Positions 23,600 through 36,128 of a stretch of 64,000 bases of DNA are shown here, one piece after another. The stretch comes from Limnoperna fortunei (Eukaryota; Mollusca; Bivalvia; Mytilida; Modiolidae), in NCBI GenBank assembly GCA_944474755.1, contig OX104120.1, positions 37,552,067-37,616,066 on the forward strand, in the 5' to 3' direction. Numbering within the stretch: position 1 is the stretch's first letter; each line of letters begins with the position of its first letter. A program made the translations under genes and the position numbers. The notes under the pieces are model-generated. The model was not told the origin of the DNA and did no database searches. It worked only from the letters and a program-made list of their open reading frames with translations.

Positions 23600-24192
23600 T
23601 TATTCTGCGTTGTATGGTGGTGGTTCTGTTGTTTCTACCTCAGTCAATCCATTGTTTTCTTTAATACCTGCGTGGACAGGTGAAGAATTTGCGACACTAA
23701 CAATATGAGCGTATCTCTCTGAGTAGATAACAGGTGATCCTGGATATGGAGGTGGTGCCATATCTATCAATTCCGTTGTCACTGGTGGTGGTTCCTCTGC
23801 ATGATTGAACAATGTGCTGTATGATGGTGGTTGAAATAATCCGTCTTGATAGACAAGACCGTGACCAGATGCCTGTGACGTTGAAATTTCAAAAGTTGAA
23901 ACTCTACTGTCGTGATCCGAAGTGGTGCTGTTATTCAAATAACGTGTCATCTCCGCATGAATGGATCGAGCCGTCATCATCCTGTTCAGACTTGATCCTT
24001 GTGCTCCTCTGCGGACCTGTAATTCAAGCATAGCTCTTCTGTTTTGAAGTCGAGTATGATTAGGGATGACCTTCGGATGTTTGAAACATCGCATATACAG
24101 CTTAGCAGATGCCAAAAGAAATATCACACAAATACATGCTGCTATCAGACCAATCAAAATGGCTTGAAGGTTGCTTTGATCCGATTCAAGAT
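23600..24192 (-). CDS. CUB gene exon 7: membrane helix and tail
   Basis: The acceptor is TTATTTCAG just above 24192. It enters in phase 1 and ends at the TAA at 23600-23602. It encodes a short juxtamembrane segment, the helix, a basic stop-transfer stretch (KLYMRCFKHPK), and a tail with PPSY, PPPYPG and a terminal PPPYNAE. Confidence 0.9.
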
Positions 24193-27100
24193 CTGAAATA
24201 ATAAAAAACATATATTTACTGTTTGCAATTATCCAGTACCGTTATAAACCTCTTTTGCCAAGCAATCCGATCTTGACGGGCAACAACAAAAATATACGAG
24301 AAATACGTGAACGTCATTTAAAACCATAAACTAACCTGGTCTCCTGGTGCAATATTTTTCATTGACGCAAGCTTCACTTCAAATATAAGGCCGCTTAGGC
24401 TCATGAGGATATCATCGTCAGGGTACCAGAATAAACCATAAACTTGCACGTAGACAACATACCTTCAAGTGTTCCTATGTAATATTTTAGTCGAAATCCT
24501 CTCCCAGTTATCTTCGAGTCCGAAAGAAATCTGATTAAAACATATGGCGTTCCTGTTAATGTCCAAGAATCTTTTGCTCCCCCGCATGTTCGTACTACCC
24601 GTTTGTCATCGCCACATTTGCCTACAAAATTAAAAAAAAGATATTCAATTTTTAACTTTTGTAATCTCCAAATATTGGAAACGTGTTTTTAGTTTCGTAT
24701 TCAAAAGCATTGAGTAGTCTTTACACATTGTTTAACTTCTATTCCTGTTTTTAGCGCTTAAATATTAACCAGCTGATCTTTATGTAACTATATATTGTAA
24801 ATGTATAATGTGACTTGGGACTAGTTTTAATATCCTAACCAGCTTATTTCATGTCCGAGTGCTTATAACCACTAACTTGCTTGCTCTGTTCTGGATGTAG
24901 TTAAAATTATTTTAGGATTGTCTTAACATCTATTTATTTTATTAAAAGCTGTGAAGGCCTTATGTTGATTTTAACATTCTAATACTATTTTCAAATACAG
25001 AAAGTTTGTCTAATGTTATCTGTTTATCGTATAGACACAACCATCAAAACATAAAGGGGCCTCGATGGCCGAGTGGTTATGGTAGTTTGTCTACTATTGT
25101 TCATGAGGTCTGTCAACAGGTCCGGGGGTTTTCTCCGGGTACTCCAGATTCAACACCCCCCCCCCACCCCAAATAAAAACTGGACGCCATGATATAGCTG
25201 AAAAAATTGGTGGAAGTGGCGTTAAACATCATTCAAACAAACAAACAAATCAAAACATAGAAAATGCGACAAAGCTAACCATCTAACCTAAAGGTCAAAG
25301 GATAAATATTAACAATTAATTTCAGTTAGAAAAAAAACCAAAATGTTTTTTGTTGCTTAATTTAAAAATGTTCAGTTTTATACTGAAAGGTTCATTTAAT
25401 ATAAAACTTGAATACTATAAAGATTTCAATAACCTTGTGTAATTTCTTGTCCACTGTTTAAGATTATGTAGTTTCTTATCGAGAATAATATTGCCTCTGC
25501 AATAGAGTGTGATCGACTCGAATAACACACAATTATCGATTGGATAAATTATAGTCGATTTCATATGAGCGGATTACATGCAGTTTCCAATGTAAACAAG
25601 ATGGATCCTCCTTGCGTATCCTAAGAGGGAGGGAACGATGTTTTGTCTGTCGCGATGATTTTTCATTAATTCAATTTAGAATTCAAATAAAATTAAATTA
25701 AAATTAAAATATCAGGATTCGTTTTGTTGTTTTTTTTCTATTATTATCCATAAACCCGATATTCCTTGCGTACTATCTTTTGTCACGATGATCCTACTCT
25801 TTCGTTCCTTAATACATTTTGAGGTCTATCTGGGTTTCTCTAACTGTTTCGCAGCTTTAAAAATAGCAAAGATTATTTATAAGAATTATATGGATTAAAC
25901 ACTGTGTTTTAAGAAATTATCAATGAGTAAACTCCGGCGACTCCATCACAAATTTGACATAGGTGAGTGAGTGCGTCGCCGGAGTTAACACAATGATAAT
26001 TTCCTCAAAACAGTGTTTCATTCTAAACTAACTTACCATTTATAACTTCTAGATAATCATAACACTCATATTTGCTATCTTCTATGTCCATATCTTCAAT
26101 AACAATAGCCAACGAATCCGAACCATCTGGCTTCATTATCAACCATTCTTCTCGATAGTTTCTACATATTTAAACAAAAAATATGTAACGTGCTTTTGTC
26201 AGTTTTTATATTGGCAAGATAAAACGTTGTGGACATAAAGTATACATACAATACCAATCTTTGAAGCATGTTTTTATTACGTGCGCATGTGTGTGTTTGC
26301 AGGGGTCGGGGTGTTACTACTAAAATACTAATACATAATACCTTTCACACTATTGGATTTGGTCAATTATAAGGGCTTTTCTTAGGATTTAGAACACAAC
26401 TGTCGACGTGACATATACTTTTTGTACACTTCATCATAAAAGGGACAGTAAAAATACGCCTTTATACTTATAAACATAACATATATAGACCAAGAGTTTA
26501 TTTCATCTAACGTCATAAGTGTAAAATCTGTCGTAAGTGTTTAAAGATCAAAGTCACTTGATTAATGAAATATCTCCCCCTTATGAGTGTCCTTATATAT
26601 GTTTTTCTTGCGCGCCGTGGAAATGGCAAAGTTCATGTTCGATACAATGGGCAACGATGTGATACGACATATGAGATATGAAAAAAACATTGTGACGTCA
26701 CTTGCAGGGAGTAAAAGAACGTTTCTTATTAAATATCCGCGTATGAAAAAAATTTCAGATGTTATATAAAAACAATGTCGTTAATATGGAGTAGGCATTG
26801 CCAAAATGCGAGTACAGACAATATAGTCCTTAATGGTTTTTTTTTTTAATTTTGCTCACAATTGCTTCTTTGACTTTGTTCATTAATTTTGCGATTACAC
26901 GATTTCACTATCAGGTACATGTAGTAATAGTCAACAAGAAGTAATGTAAGTCAAATATTTAATCTATCTTTTGAGTTATACAAGAATTTTTATAAGATAC
27001 ATATGCATCTAGGTCATTCAGAACCTTAAAAAAATTTTTAACAGACTGTCCACGCCCCCTCACTTTTCTTCTAAAAATGTACCTCCTTTTGTTAAGAGTT

Positions 27101-30100
27101 ATCCCTCTTTGGTTAGTTTTACTATCCGTATCCCCATTACATTTATTCAGAACCCTCTTTTCAAACGACCAATGAATACTAACGGCCATGTCCGAAAATA
27201 GTGACGTTGACATACAGTTTGCACTGGCGGAAAATATTCAAAATGTGTTATAATCGGATATTGTATGTGTCTGATTAGAATGTGTTCAATGGAGAAATAA
27301 CATATTAGTAAGGATTCGTTTGTGTTTATAGATCACTTCGTCACATTTTGATGTTTTATTTTTATGTTGGCGGGCGTATTGTGTCATTGCGAATATTGTA
27401 AGTGTTACAGATTTATAATATAGTTTACTTGTTCTTGTTTGCTTGTATTGTGTTTGTAAATAACGCATATATTGGTCATTATTGCATTTTATTGAACAAT
27501 GGACCTGTCGCTGAGCAGTGTTAAGTAGCTTCGGAATCGTTTTATCACGCTCCTTTAATTTTACAAATAAACAAGATCCACGCAAATTATATATACATTT
27601 TCTTTTAATCATTATTGAAATAGGTTTCACAAATCGTAATAATTGTATATCGACTGATATCATAATTACAACAAAAAACTCGCCATAGACTTGTTTATTA
27701 TTTTCTTGAAATTAAATATCTCGAGATGATATAAGCCATTCATTGTGAAATCTATAAACATATCTCGCTTTGATAGCAGAATTAAAAGCCTCTTAATTTT
27801 GTCAATAGTTTATTTGATAACGGAAACGATAGGTTTGGTAGTTTATTATAAATACTAATCTTTTATTACATCAACAGAATTTTACGTGTATTCTAATTGT
27901 ATAAACTTCTTTCTGGTCATGCTAAATCGCAACAGTATTAAAATTGCATCGAAATATTGTTATTTTTGTCCGCCGCACAAGCGGCCAAGCGGAATTCAAT
28001 ATTGACTTGTTTTCTGATCTGATTCATATACGCATTCGTAACAAAAAATCTTGGTAACAGATTTCCTACAATAGACGAGCATCTTGGTTATATTTATGTA
28101 ATTAACAGTTACTGACTTTTACATAAGGTCGCTAACCGTATTTCTCAAACCAGAATATAGAAAGAGATTATTGAATTAATTTTGTTTTTCATGTAATATG
28201 AATGTCTTGAAAATAAGTCCCATTTTGTTTTAGTATGTCCAACCTACAGATCTTTAAGAAAACTTATTTACCAATATACTATAGTTCGAGGCCAAACCGT
28301 CAGAAACTGTATAAATTGTTACAATTTTCAGATAGAAAACTCACAACTTAAGTATGTATCTTTATAAATTCAGTTTGGAAATAAGTTAGGTCTCAATGTA
28401 TATTAACTAGTTCGTCTGTATTTGTTCTCTGTAATCCGTTGTTTGTCACTATGTATTTATTATTGTTTACTATAGCATGCATGTGCTTTTTGCAATTAAT
28501 CATTCATTCATTGAACCCTTAAAATATATACTCACCGCGCCTAGCGGCCCGGTGAATATTACATTTTCTGTGGTTGAGAATTCCCCATATAGCGACCTAT
28601 ATCAAAGTCAGTAATTACATCTTTACACAGGGTTGTTGTGTTTTAACGTTATTTCATTTTTGTAAAATTCGCCAGTTTTCAATAAAATTCGAAACTAGGT
28701 CAGTCTACATATTTAGCTAAAAAACCAGGGTGCCGTTTCATAAAGCGATCGTTATCTTAACGTACACGTTAACCCATTTAAATTGCATAAGATAACGAGC
28801 ACGTTAATTAGCGATCGCTTAATGAAACGACACACATGTTTATTGGTTAAACGTGCGTTTTTATCAAGTGCACTATGACTAGCGAGATTATGCTCAAAGT
28901 GACTTGCACGTGGTTAAGTTGGTTCCCTCAATACAAGTGTAAATTTTTTGAATGCGTCGTTACATGTAAAGCTGAAATATACACGAAATTTAACCCAATA
29001 TTTTTAGCTGTTTGTGAATGAAAAAAAACAAATGCTTCAAAAACTTGTTACAGCATATCTTACTCTGGGTAATTGTTTGGATAATTCCTTGAAGTAATCA
29101 CTTGTTCATTCTCTGTTGCTTTTATATAATATCTTGTTTTCCACTTGTACCCACTTAAACAGTCAGGAAGTGCTAAAAGTTACAAAGACGAATTATTATA
29201 ACTCGCAATGCAATCATCTTTGACAAGGTCAATGGATTGAACTGGGTCTTCTGGCTTCCTCCGTCATTGAAGGATTAACGACAACAAATATTTTTTGTAG
29301 TTAATACTATAAATTGAAACATTAGAATAAACTCAAAACTTAAATGTGTTTAATTTTACATTTTTGAAAACGCCATGATTTACCTGAAAAAGGCTAAAAA
29401 TGGCGTTAACTCCTGTTCAAACGCACAAACAAGTTAATCTTCAAACAGAGGGAGCGGAATTGTGAGCGGTTGTGTTGATCATGTAAGGGGTATATCGACT
29501 ATATATTATATTTAGACAGAGCACAAGTAAGCAATGAATGAATCAACGGAGTGAATACATGTGAAGTAATGGTAGGTGTTACAAAACTTTAAAACAAAAA
29601 GGAAATAAATACAGGTAATGTTATATTTCTGTTTGGCCAGTGCTGATAGTTATAACTTTTAAAACTGTGACCGTCTGGTATCTTTGATAGTTACACGATC
29701 AGCTATTCATTATGGTTGCACAAATCCCAATCATTGTCTATACAAAATTTGACGATATAACGCGCCAACCATTGTTATTAACTCTTGTACAATTTGATAA
29801 GTAACGTACACATTTAAAAAAGTAATTTATGAAGGTTATGACTCATTTACACAAGAGCTGGGCCCTGTATATATGAATATTATAATCAGAATAAATAATT
29901 ACAATTTATATATGACATAATCCTTTGTTTCAGAGTCAAGCGGGCCATATAGGCCATGTTTTTCTGGCCGCCATTTTCATGACAAAAATTTTTTAGTCAA
30001 GAAATACATTTAAGTTTACAATGTACGGACAAAAACACTTAAAAAACATTTATTGAATATTTTACCATAACGTGCCCTCGATATGCATAATTCATGGAGC

Positions 30101-32509
30101 TGTTACAATAGTGACGTAAAATCTCATTTGGCGTTACTACGAATTGCGCGTGCGCGAAGTAAGGATATATCGGGTAATATATATATTGACGTTATAAGGA
30201 GATCATATTAGAATTCGACTTTTAATTAAGATAAACATACAACTGACTAAATATAATTTATTTATTTCAACAAAGAGTTCCATATAGTCTAATTGGCTGG
30301 GTATAATGAATCATAATTATAGTCCAATTAGCTTTCTACTTCTGCAATAAGCTGTATACATTCAGATCCGAATTTTCTGCAGGAAGTGTATGATTACCAT
30401 CGCAAATCAATTATATCTTAAGGTTGCGCACAAGGTCGGCTGATTATGATTAAATAGAGTCCAAGAAACTGAGAGAAAAGTATACTTACGATTGCTATAC
30501 AATCTGTAGGTCATTCGGAAACCTGTACCAGTATACGTATTTCCTGTTCGTAACCAAACACGTGCACTGTAGCTACCACTAATCATAATCCGTGCAGAGC
30601 CGGTGTCACAAAGGCTAGCCATAACTAAGGTACCTTTCAAAAGATACAAAGATCATTTATAACTTCACCCCAATTCACGTTATTTGCAGCTCACATTCTT
30701 ATAATGAAAGAAAAATGCATCAAATTTTTAAATATTACACATTATGAAGTAGCAGGATTAAATTGTTTGTTATATTTGACACTGATTTTACCATGCTCTC
30801 TAAAATCAAACTACTTCATTTTTTGTAAAAGAATCGTATTATTATATAAAATGCTTCAATTCCACAGTTTTTTTAATATTAAAAAAAAAGTTAGCCATTC
30901 TGTCGTATCAACATTTGAGTATACCACAGCAAGGTAGAAAATTGGTAGATAAAATATAGAGTCTGAGAATAGGACACTTGTTTTAAAGCATTATCAACTC
31001 AGACAGCTATAGTAATGCCCATGTCGACACATTAACAAGGCAGAGAGCTGCATTGATGTACCACATTTTGACATATAACCAAACAGACAGCTATATTGCT
31101 ATGGCATAAATTTTCCATGGAAAACAGTTGTATTGCTTTGTAATACTTGGACATTTTACCTTGAAGGCAGACACAAATATAACTTTATCCTTAATTTTTC
31201 ATGTTCATTCTATATTACGTTTTTAAGTTGTGTTTATGTTAATTTTACCTTGACCCTTCTGGGTTTAATTTTGCAATAACGTTGCATATGGATGTGAAAA
31301 ACTATGAGTATGCATACTCACTACCCAGTATAGTTTGTTGTGATTGTAGTAAAATGCTACGAAAAAACTATCCACACTTTACAACGGCAATGCGTTCTAG
31401 TTTGACTTCATTTTTTTAAACTGATTCAATAGTATACAGTTTATAAAATATAAAAGTAAGGAAGATAATTACTACATACCATCGTAAATTGTAAGATTGT
31501 CTTGGCATTGATCTAGGGACCATTCTGTAATGTTAATTTCAATGGGACCTGTAGATTGTATTGTCCATTGACAGTCTAGATTTCTGAAATAACGATAATG
31601 CAAGTTGTCATCTTGACGTTATCTTCGACTTATACAAGGGTTTGAAAAAAATTCAGACAGCTATATATAAACAAGTCAATAGTATTCATTTCTTTTCAAA
31701 CACATAATATTATAAATATATTAAGCTCTTTGTTGTTCCTTTGACTTATATTTAAATACATTAATATAGAAGAATGTATTAACAAATCGGTGTATGCACA
31801 TACAATAACAATTGCGATTTATGCAATCCCTGGACGGAATTTTTCTCATGCTGTGCTACAGCAATTTTTACTTTAAAGCAGTTTTATGACATCATGGAAA
31901 AAATGTTCTACATGATTTAATTAGTTTTTTTCCATTGTTGGGTTTATCATTTTTTAATGGTTTTGGTTTTTTTATAACTAACTAAGTACTAACTACAGGT
32001 CGCTGAGTATCAGGACATGTCCATTTGTTATTTGTTCACTGTTTTAATTCAATAGAAAAAACCAGCTTCACATATTTTGAATGGATGTTTTTAACAAACG
32101 TACAACAATTTACTAATAATTACTTACAGGTCAATTTATTCAAGTATTAATTTGGGGTACAAACTGAAAATGATGCCAATCACTTCAAAATTATCAGCTT
32201 AAAAGACTGAACACAATTCAGTACATGTATTTGATAGTACGCTCTAAACGCAATAAAAGTTGTAGAGATGCAATCGATTCTAAACGTGAAATCGAATTTA
32301 GTGTCATAATGAACAGCGTTGTTGAAGGTAAGATAAAAACAAATCCGCTAAAGTCTAGTCAGTTGAGGAGAATGTTATAGTTTATCATAGATTATCAAAA
32401 CCACTATCTACGTACATGCTCTTGTTCTGTTCGATTGTGCCTTCAGAACTGCTTGCTGTCAATAGTTGGGATGAAAAGCAGGTGCCAGATACCAATTGAA
32501 TATCGGGAC
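23600..32509 (-). CDS. two-CUB single-pass membrane protein with PPxY tail
   Basis: Seven minus-strand exons splice in compatible phases into about 450 residues, apart from the first junction. CUB1 (exons 1-3) has a first Cys in GTCFSS, NLDCQWTI, then IYDG, SLCDTG and GFRMTYRLY. CUB2 (exons 4-6) has LPDC, SRNYPNNYP, NYREEWLIM, EVINGKCGDD, VLIRFLSDS and GFRLKYYIG. Exon 7 holds one membrane helix (AILIGLIAACICVIFLLASA) and a cytoplasmic tail of about 165 residues with three PPxY motifs (PPSY, PPPYPG and PPPYNAE at the C-terminus), the kind bound by WW-domain proteins such as NEDD4-type ubiquitin ligases. CUB domains usually mediate extracellular protein or carbohydrate binding. Introns are large and hold SINE and MITE copies. 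The signal-peptide exon was not found. I do not recognise a named orthologue. Confidence 0.85.
24463..24621 (-). CDS. CUB gene exon 6: second half of CUB2
   Basis: 159 nt, phase 1 at both ends, acceptor TTTTGTAG, donor GTATGT. It encodes KCGDDKRVVRTCGG and then VLIRFLSDS with GRGFRLKYY, the classic C-terminal strands of a CUB domain. Confidence 0.9.
25043..25259 (+). repeat. SINE-A with internal deletion, 11-bp target duplication
   Basis: Flanked by the exact duplication ATCAAAACATA at 25043-25053 and 25249-25259. It lacks the B box and the following body, jumping from TCTGTCAACA straight to GGTCCGGGGGTTTTCTCC. It contains a poly-C run. It lies in an intron of the CUB gene, antisense to it. 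Confidence 0.85.
26037..26161 (-). CDS. CUB gene exon 5: first half of CUB2
   Basis: 125 nt, phase 2 in and phase 1 out, acceptor AATATGTAG, donor GTAAGT. It encodes NYREEWLIMKPDGS, IVIEDMDIE and YECYDYLEVING. The cysteine expected two residues before the tryptophan is glutamate. Confidence 0.9.
26162..29063. other. intron of the CUB gene; no separate gene supported
   Basis: A 125-codon minus-strand frame at 27286-27663, rich in lysine and threonine, is not a family I recognise, has no flanking splice pattern, and may be a repeat. A small MITE lies at 28729-28833. Confidence 0.45.
28729..28833. mobile_element. small foldback MITE
   Basis: About 105 bp with inverted ends: GGTGCCGTTTCATAAAGCGA on the left against GTGTCGTTTCATTAAGCGA on the right. 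Self-complementary ATAACG / CGTTAT pieces lie inside. It is too short to encode anything. Confidence 0.75.
29064..29172 (-). CDS. CUB gene exon 4: start of CUB2
   Basis: 109 nt, phase 1 in and phase 2 out, acceptor AACTTTTAG, donor GTAAGA. It encodes LPDCLSGYKW and VITSRNYPNNYPE, the opening strand of CUB2. Confidence 0.9.
29235..29435 (+). repeat. diverged SINE-A remnant
   Basis: A TCTGGCTTCCTCCGTCA core piece, then about 100 bp of AT-rich sequence, then the tail ACGCCATGATTTACCTGAAA with GGCGTTAACTCC and CAAACGCACAAAC. Old and rearranged. Confidence 0.6.
30490..30633 (-). CDS. CUB gene exon 3: second half of CUB1
   Basis: 144 nt, phase 1 at both ends, acceptor TTTTGAAAG, donor GTAAGT. It encodes TLVMASLCDTGSARIMISG and GTGFRMTYRLYSN. 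Confidence 0.85.
31480..31583 (-). CDS. CUB gene exon 2: first half of CUB1
   Basis: 104 nt, phase 2 in and phase 1 out, acceptor GTTATTTCAG, donor GTATGT. It encodes NLDCQWTIQSTGPIEINI and DNLTIYDG. Here the canonical CxW cysteine is present. Confidence 0.9.
32388..32509 (-). CDS. CUB gene exon 1 of those visible: start of CUB1
   Basis: The acceptor is ATTTACAG above 32509, phase 1. It encodes PDIQLVSGTCFSSQLLTASS and then SMYVDSGFDNL before a TGA at 32385-32387. The CUB alignment says this exon should end in phase 2 near GFDN, but there is no GT in that phase; the nearest GTs are in phase 0 (GTAGAT) and phase 1. The 3' boundary is therefore unresolved. Confidence 0.65.
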
Positions 32510-32644
32510 CTGTAAATTTTAATAAAAACGAGATAATATCAACTCCATGATAGAAAGTTGGGAAACGAAGCAGACGCGTCGATCGACATCTTCTGCTTTG
32601 CGCGCAAAAATCCGTCATTGGGTAAATAAGATTTCCAGAATTGA

Positions 32645-32735
32645 TGTATTTTTTGTTAATTTGTTCATTTCTGGACTAAAGCTAAAATACTGCTCGCTAG
32701 ACTTAAAAGAACCATTAAATAAATAAATGAATAAA
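32645..32735 (+). repeat. SINE-B 3'-tail fragment
   Basis: Only the terminal part: CTAAAATACTGCTCGCTAGA followed by an AAAT-type simple tail. Confidence 0.65.
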
Positions 32736-32807
32736 AGAATTCATCAGAATCCGTGGAATTTACAAAAGAATACTGGTTTACTGGTTTATTTGTATAGAAT
32801 TTAAGGC

Positions 32808-32990
32808 TACTTTCAGCAATTTTTTAGCAACGTTAGGACGTCCATATTCTATTTGGGGACGGAAACCGGAGTATCAGGAGAAATATCCACAGGGAAACTG
32901 GAAATCCTGGTCAGTTAAGATAAGAGTCTAGTCTACAATGCCCGCAGTAAGGCTAAGAATAGCAACCTTATTGTTGACCAGACGGTAATC
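32808..32990 (-). repeat. diverged SINE-A copy
   Basis: The minus strand shows the tail, the core (CTGATACTCCGGTTTCC) and part of the head, with the CAATAAGG-type head remains at the high end. Old copy. Confidence 0.65.
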
Positions 32991-35928
32991 AATAATATAT
33001 ATGACTAATAACATTGAAAAGAACACTGACGATTCCCTTACCTTTGCCAAGATAATTGCGGAAGTGTGACGAAGAACGATTTTATGAAGTGTAAACACCA
33101 CTTGGAGTTGTTAGTCAAACGTAGTTATGAATTATTATCAATTAGATAGAACAATATGACCAGTTAGATAGAAAAATATGGGCTAACAAAATAGTTGTAT
33201 CATGTTTAAATCAACACATCTCTAAGGATTGTCTTTTTAACCAAACTACCCACCAAACTTCGCAACGCAATAAAAAGACATACCAGTACCTGGCGACGTC
33301 CAATAGAAAATACCTTAGCCGTGAATTTGCTTCCATGCCGTACAAGTCAATGGTTAAATACTACATCAGATTATAAGTTCTTGGCTTGACCGCAGTGAAA
33401 TTTGTGAGATAAAACGGACGGAGAAGTGGGCGGGTATATTAACCCATAATATGTCTTTCGGTGCTGAAATAACGTTATCGATTACTGTGACAGAAGAATG
33501 TAATGATGAAAAGACGTGGAAGCACGGGGGGTGGGGTGGGGGGAGCACCTTGGCATATATAGGGTAATACGGATGTGCAAACCGAAAAGAAACAAATTGT
33601 TCCATTTACATCACTTGATCATTTGGTTGTGAATGGACTTTTTTTCAATAGGGATGTGCACAATTAAAATATATGAATACGTTAAATTTAAAAATTCAAA
33701 TTTTGATAATTATGATTATGTCTCCTTTCATAAAAAAACTTCCAAAGATATATGAATAGGTTGGGTTTTCAAATCTCCGTCCGCAGACCTACCTGTACCG
33801 AATGCCACTGGGGTCGAAATTCTTCATGCTTAATTCATTATTCTTAATAGTGTATTCTTAGTTCTATATTCTTTATTGTTTTTCTCTATTCTTTATTGTA
33901 AATTCGTTATTCTATATTAGGAATTCATAATTCCTATTTTTACATTTCTTTCTTCTTTTGTCGTTATTTGTATTTTATAATAAAATATACCAGTTTGGAA
34001 TTTAGCAAGAAAGAGTATTGAATGAAGCATAAAGAAAGTAAGAATAAAGAATTTCGAATATTGAATGAAGGATTAACCACATAGGATTAATAATTACCGA
34101 CTACGACGAATAATGACATCTCTCGAACCACAAATCATGCATTGCACCCAAGTGCATCCAAGGGTTTACTTTTCGTGCATCTGAGCGTTTTAACATACGG
34201 AGTCAGCTTTTGATCTACAAAATCAGTCTTTATGATAAAGATGCTGATGATGAAGATGAGGAAGACTGTTATGATTTTTAAAATAACATTTTTCACAACC
34301 TCTTAATTATTTAGATTGGATGATTATATTGATTGAATGATTGTATTTTATTTTATGTTTTAATCTATATTTTTAACTGGTTTTTTTTTGCATGTGAAAA
34401 ATGAAACAAATACATTGACAGTTAGTAGATAAATTTGATCATAACCCCAATTGAAATATTGACTTTCTTCTTATTTAGCCGTCAAACTCAAATGTTAATA
34501 TTAGAGATTCTGATAAAATCTTTTGTCTATAATTAAAATCATGTAGTGATTTAAAAAAAAATAATCTGTGATCTGTAACACAAAGTCTTTATAATTGATT
34601 TGTTCATAAGTGTTGTATTGCTTTTTTGAAAATTTTGATTAGGCACAGCCGTAAGCCAGGTGGATCTATGTGGACTGATCGAAGGTACATCATTTACAAC
34701 TTAAGTGATAAGTCTCGAATGTTTAATGGGGATTCATAATACTTCAACTGAAAATAATTTGTCATTGATTTTTTTAAGCATGGCTTATATTCAGTTGTTT
34801 TTACAAGAAATTATAATTAATTAAAATAAAAAAAAGTGGTTTAAAGCTAATTTTGGAAGGGTTGAGCACAGAATATTAAATTTTCTTTAGATTTTACAGT
34901 AGTGAAGATAATAAAAAAGCACAAACATAATCGCGTATAATTCTGTCAAATGAAGTTTTCTTAATTTCAAAAATTTGAAATGTTCCTAATAATTCCATTT
35001 TAACTCTAAATCTCGACAAATTTAACGTAAAAAACAGCAGTGACGTAAAAGACCTATTTGAATTTTAACGGCGTAAGTATATTGCACGTGAAAACGCATG
35101 TTATATGGTATAAGATGGGTTTCTACATTTGAATTGGCCAATCAGATTTGAGATTACAAAGCAAATTACCGGTAAATTATAATGCATTTGCATCATGAAC
35201 CATTTAATGTGTAAGGTCGAGCATAACTAATTAATATCGGGTGAGAATTCTCAGTTGCAGGTGTTGCACTTAGTCCGGGGTTGTGTGTCAGCATAATTTG
35301 CTCGCAATTCCTGTGTTGTATGGCAAAACGAATCGGTTGCAACATAAGACTGTTCATATACTTCTTGGTATACATCAAACATGGTATTCTGAATTGCTTG
35401 CTATCCCAGGATACTGATGTTGGTCTGAGATTGATAAGCACCCCAGTCAGTATCATGTTACAGTAGTGTTCATTTATGAATATGTAATAATTATAGGTTT
35501 CATAAAACCTGTTGAAAGTTGAAAATCGCAAAATGTCAACTTGAGTTATGGAATTCCGATATTAAAGCCAACGAGATTCTAGCGATCTTGTTTTAGCATT
35601 GAAATTACATAAGAGAGTTGATATAGGGCGATTTTCAACTCTCAGGAGTTTTGATATTATTTTCTCATATGATTTTGTCCAGATTATTTCTCAAGCAGTA
35701 CAGTAAGCATGACAAAAAAGAATTAAGGATGAAGAATAATGAATTTTGATGCCAAGGGAATTCCATAGTGAATTAAGAACGTGATTTTTCAAAGTACTGG
35801 AGATGGTAGGTATGACGCACAAGGTATATACCAAACAGTTAAGCCGATGTTGGTGTACTGGATAGCACATATCAAATTATGAAACAAGAATGACACATGG
35901 GTGGACATTATGTTTCACAAAACATCTA
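32991..35928. other. no gene seen; AT-rich low-complexity block
   Basis: About 2.9 kb upstream of the CUB gene, where its leader exon should lie, but no signal-peptide frame with a matching donor was found. Positions 33815-33950 are rich in ATTCTTTATT-type words and 34005-34080 in their complement, forming a loose inverted low-complexity block. The 79- and 112-codon minus-strand frames at 33366-33605 and 35193-35531 have no recognisable features. Confidence 0.4.
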
Positions 35929-36126
35929 CAGTAAACGTTGCCGTGTCGTTCCGACGGGTTTTGCTTGCCAAAATAAAAAACTGCTTACCGCGTTTGATCG
36001 AGTTAATGGTCCTTTTGTAGATCTCATATTACACTTTTTGAAATCAACAATTATTTTCCACAGTTAATCGGCGTTCTGAAATTTTGTCAGACAAAACCCG
36101 TCGGAACGACACGGCAACGTTTACTA
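35929..36126. mobile_element. TA-flanked MITE (Tc1/mariner-like ends)
   Basis: 198 bp with near-perfect 37-bp terminal inverted repeats starting CAGTAAACGTTGCCGTGTCG (left) and TAGTAAACGTTGCCGTGTCG (right complement). It is flanked by TA at 35927-35928 and 36127-36128. The TA duplication and YAGT start fit the Tc1/mariner superfamily. Its interior is shared with the larger element at 60280-60844. Confidence 0.85.
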
Positions 36127-36128
36127 TA

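Noticed and set aside
27286..27663. 125-codon minus-strand gene inside a CUB intron
   Set aside because: No domain, leader or splice context that I recognise; likely repeat-derived or accidental.
32128..32164. Mini-exon on the minus strand between the first two CUB exons
   Set aside because: It has a good acceptor (ATTTTCAG) and donor (GTAAGT), but all three frames contain stops, so it cannot bridge the phase problem.
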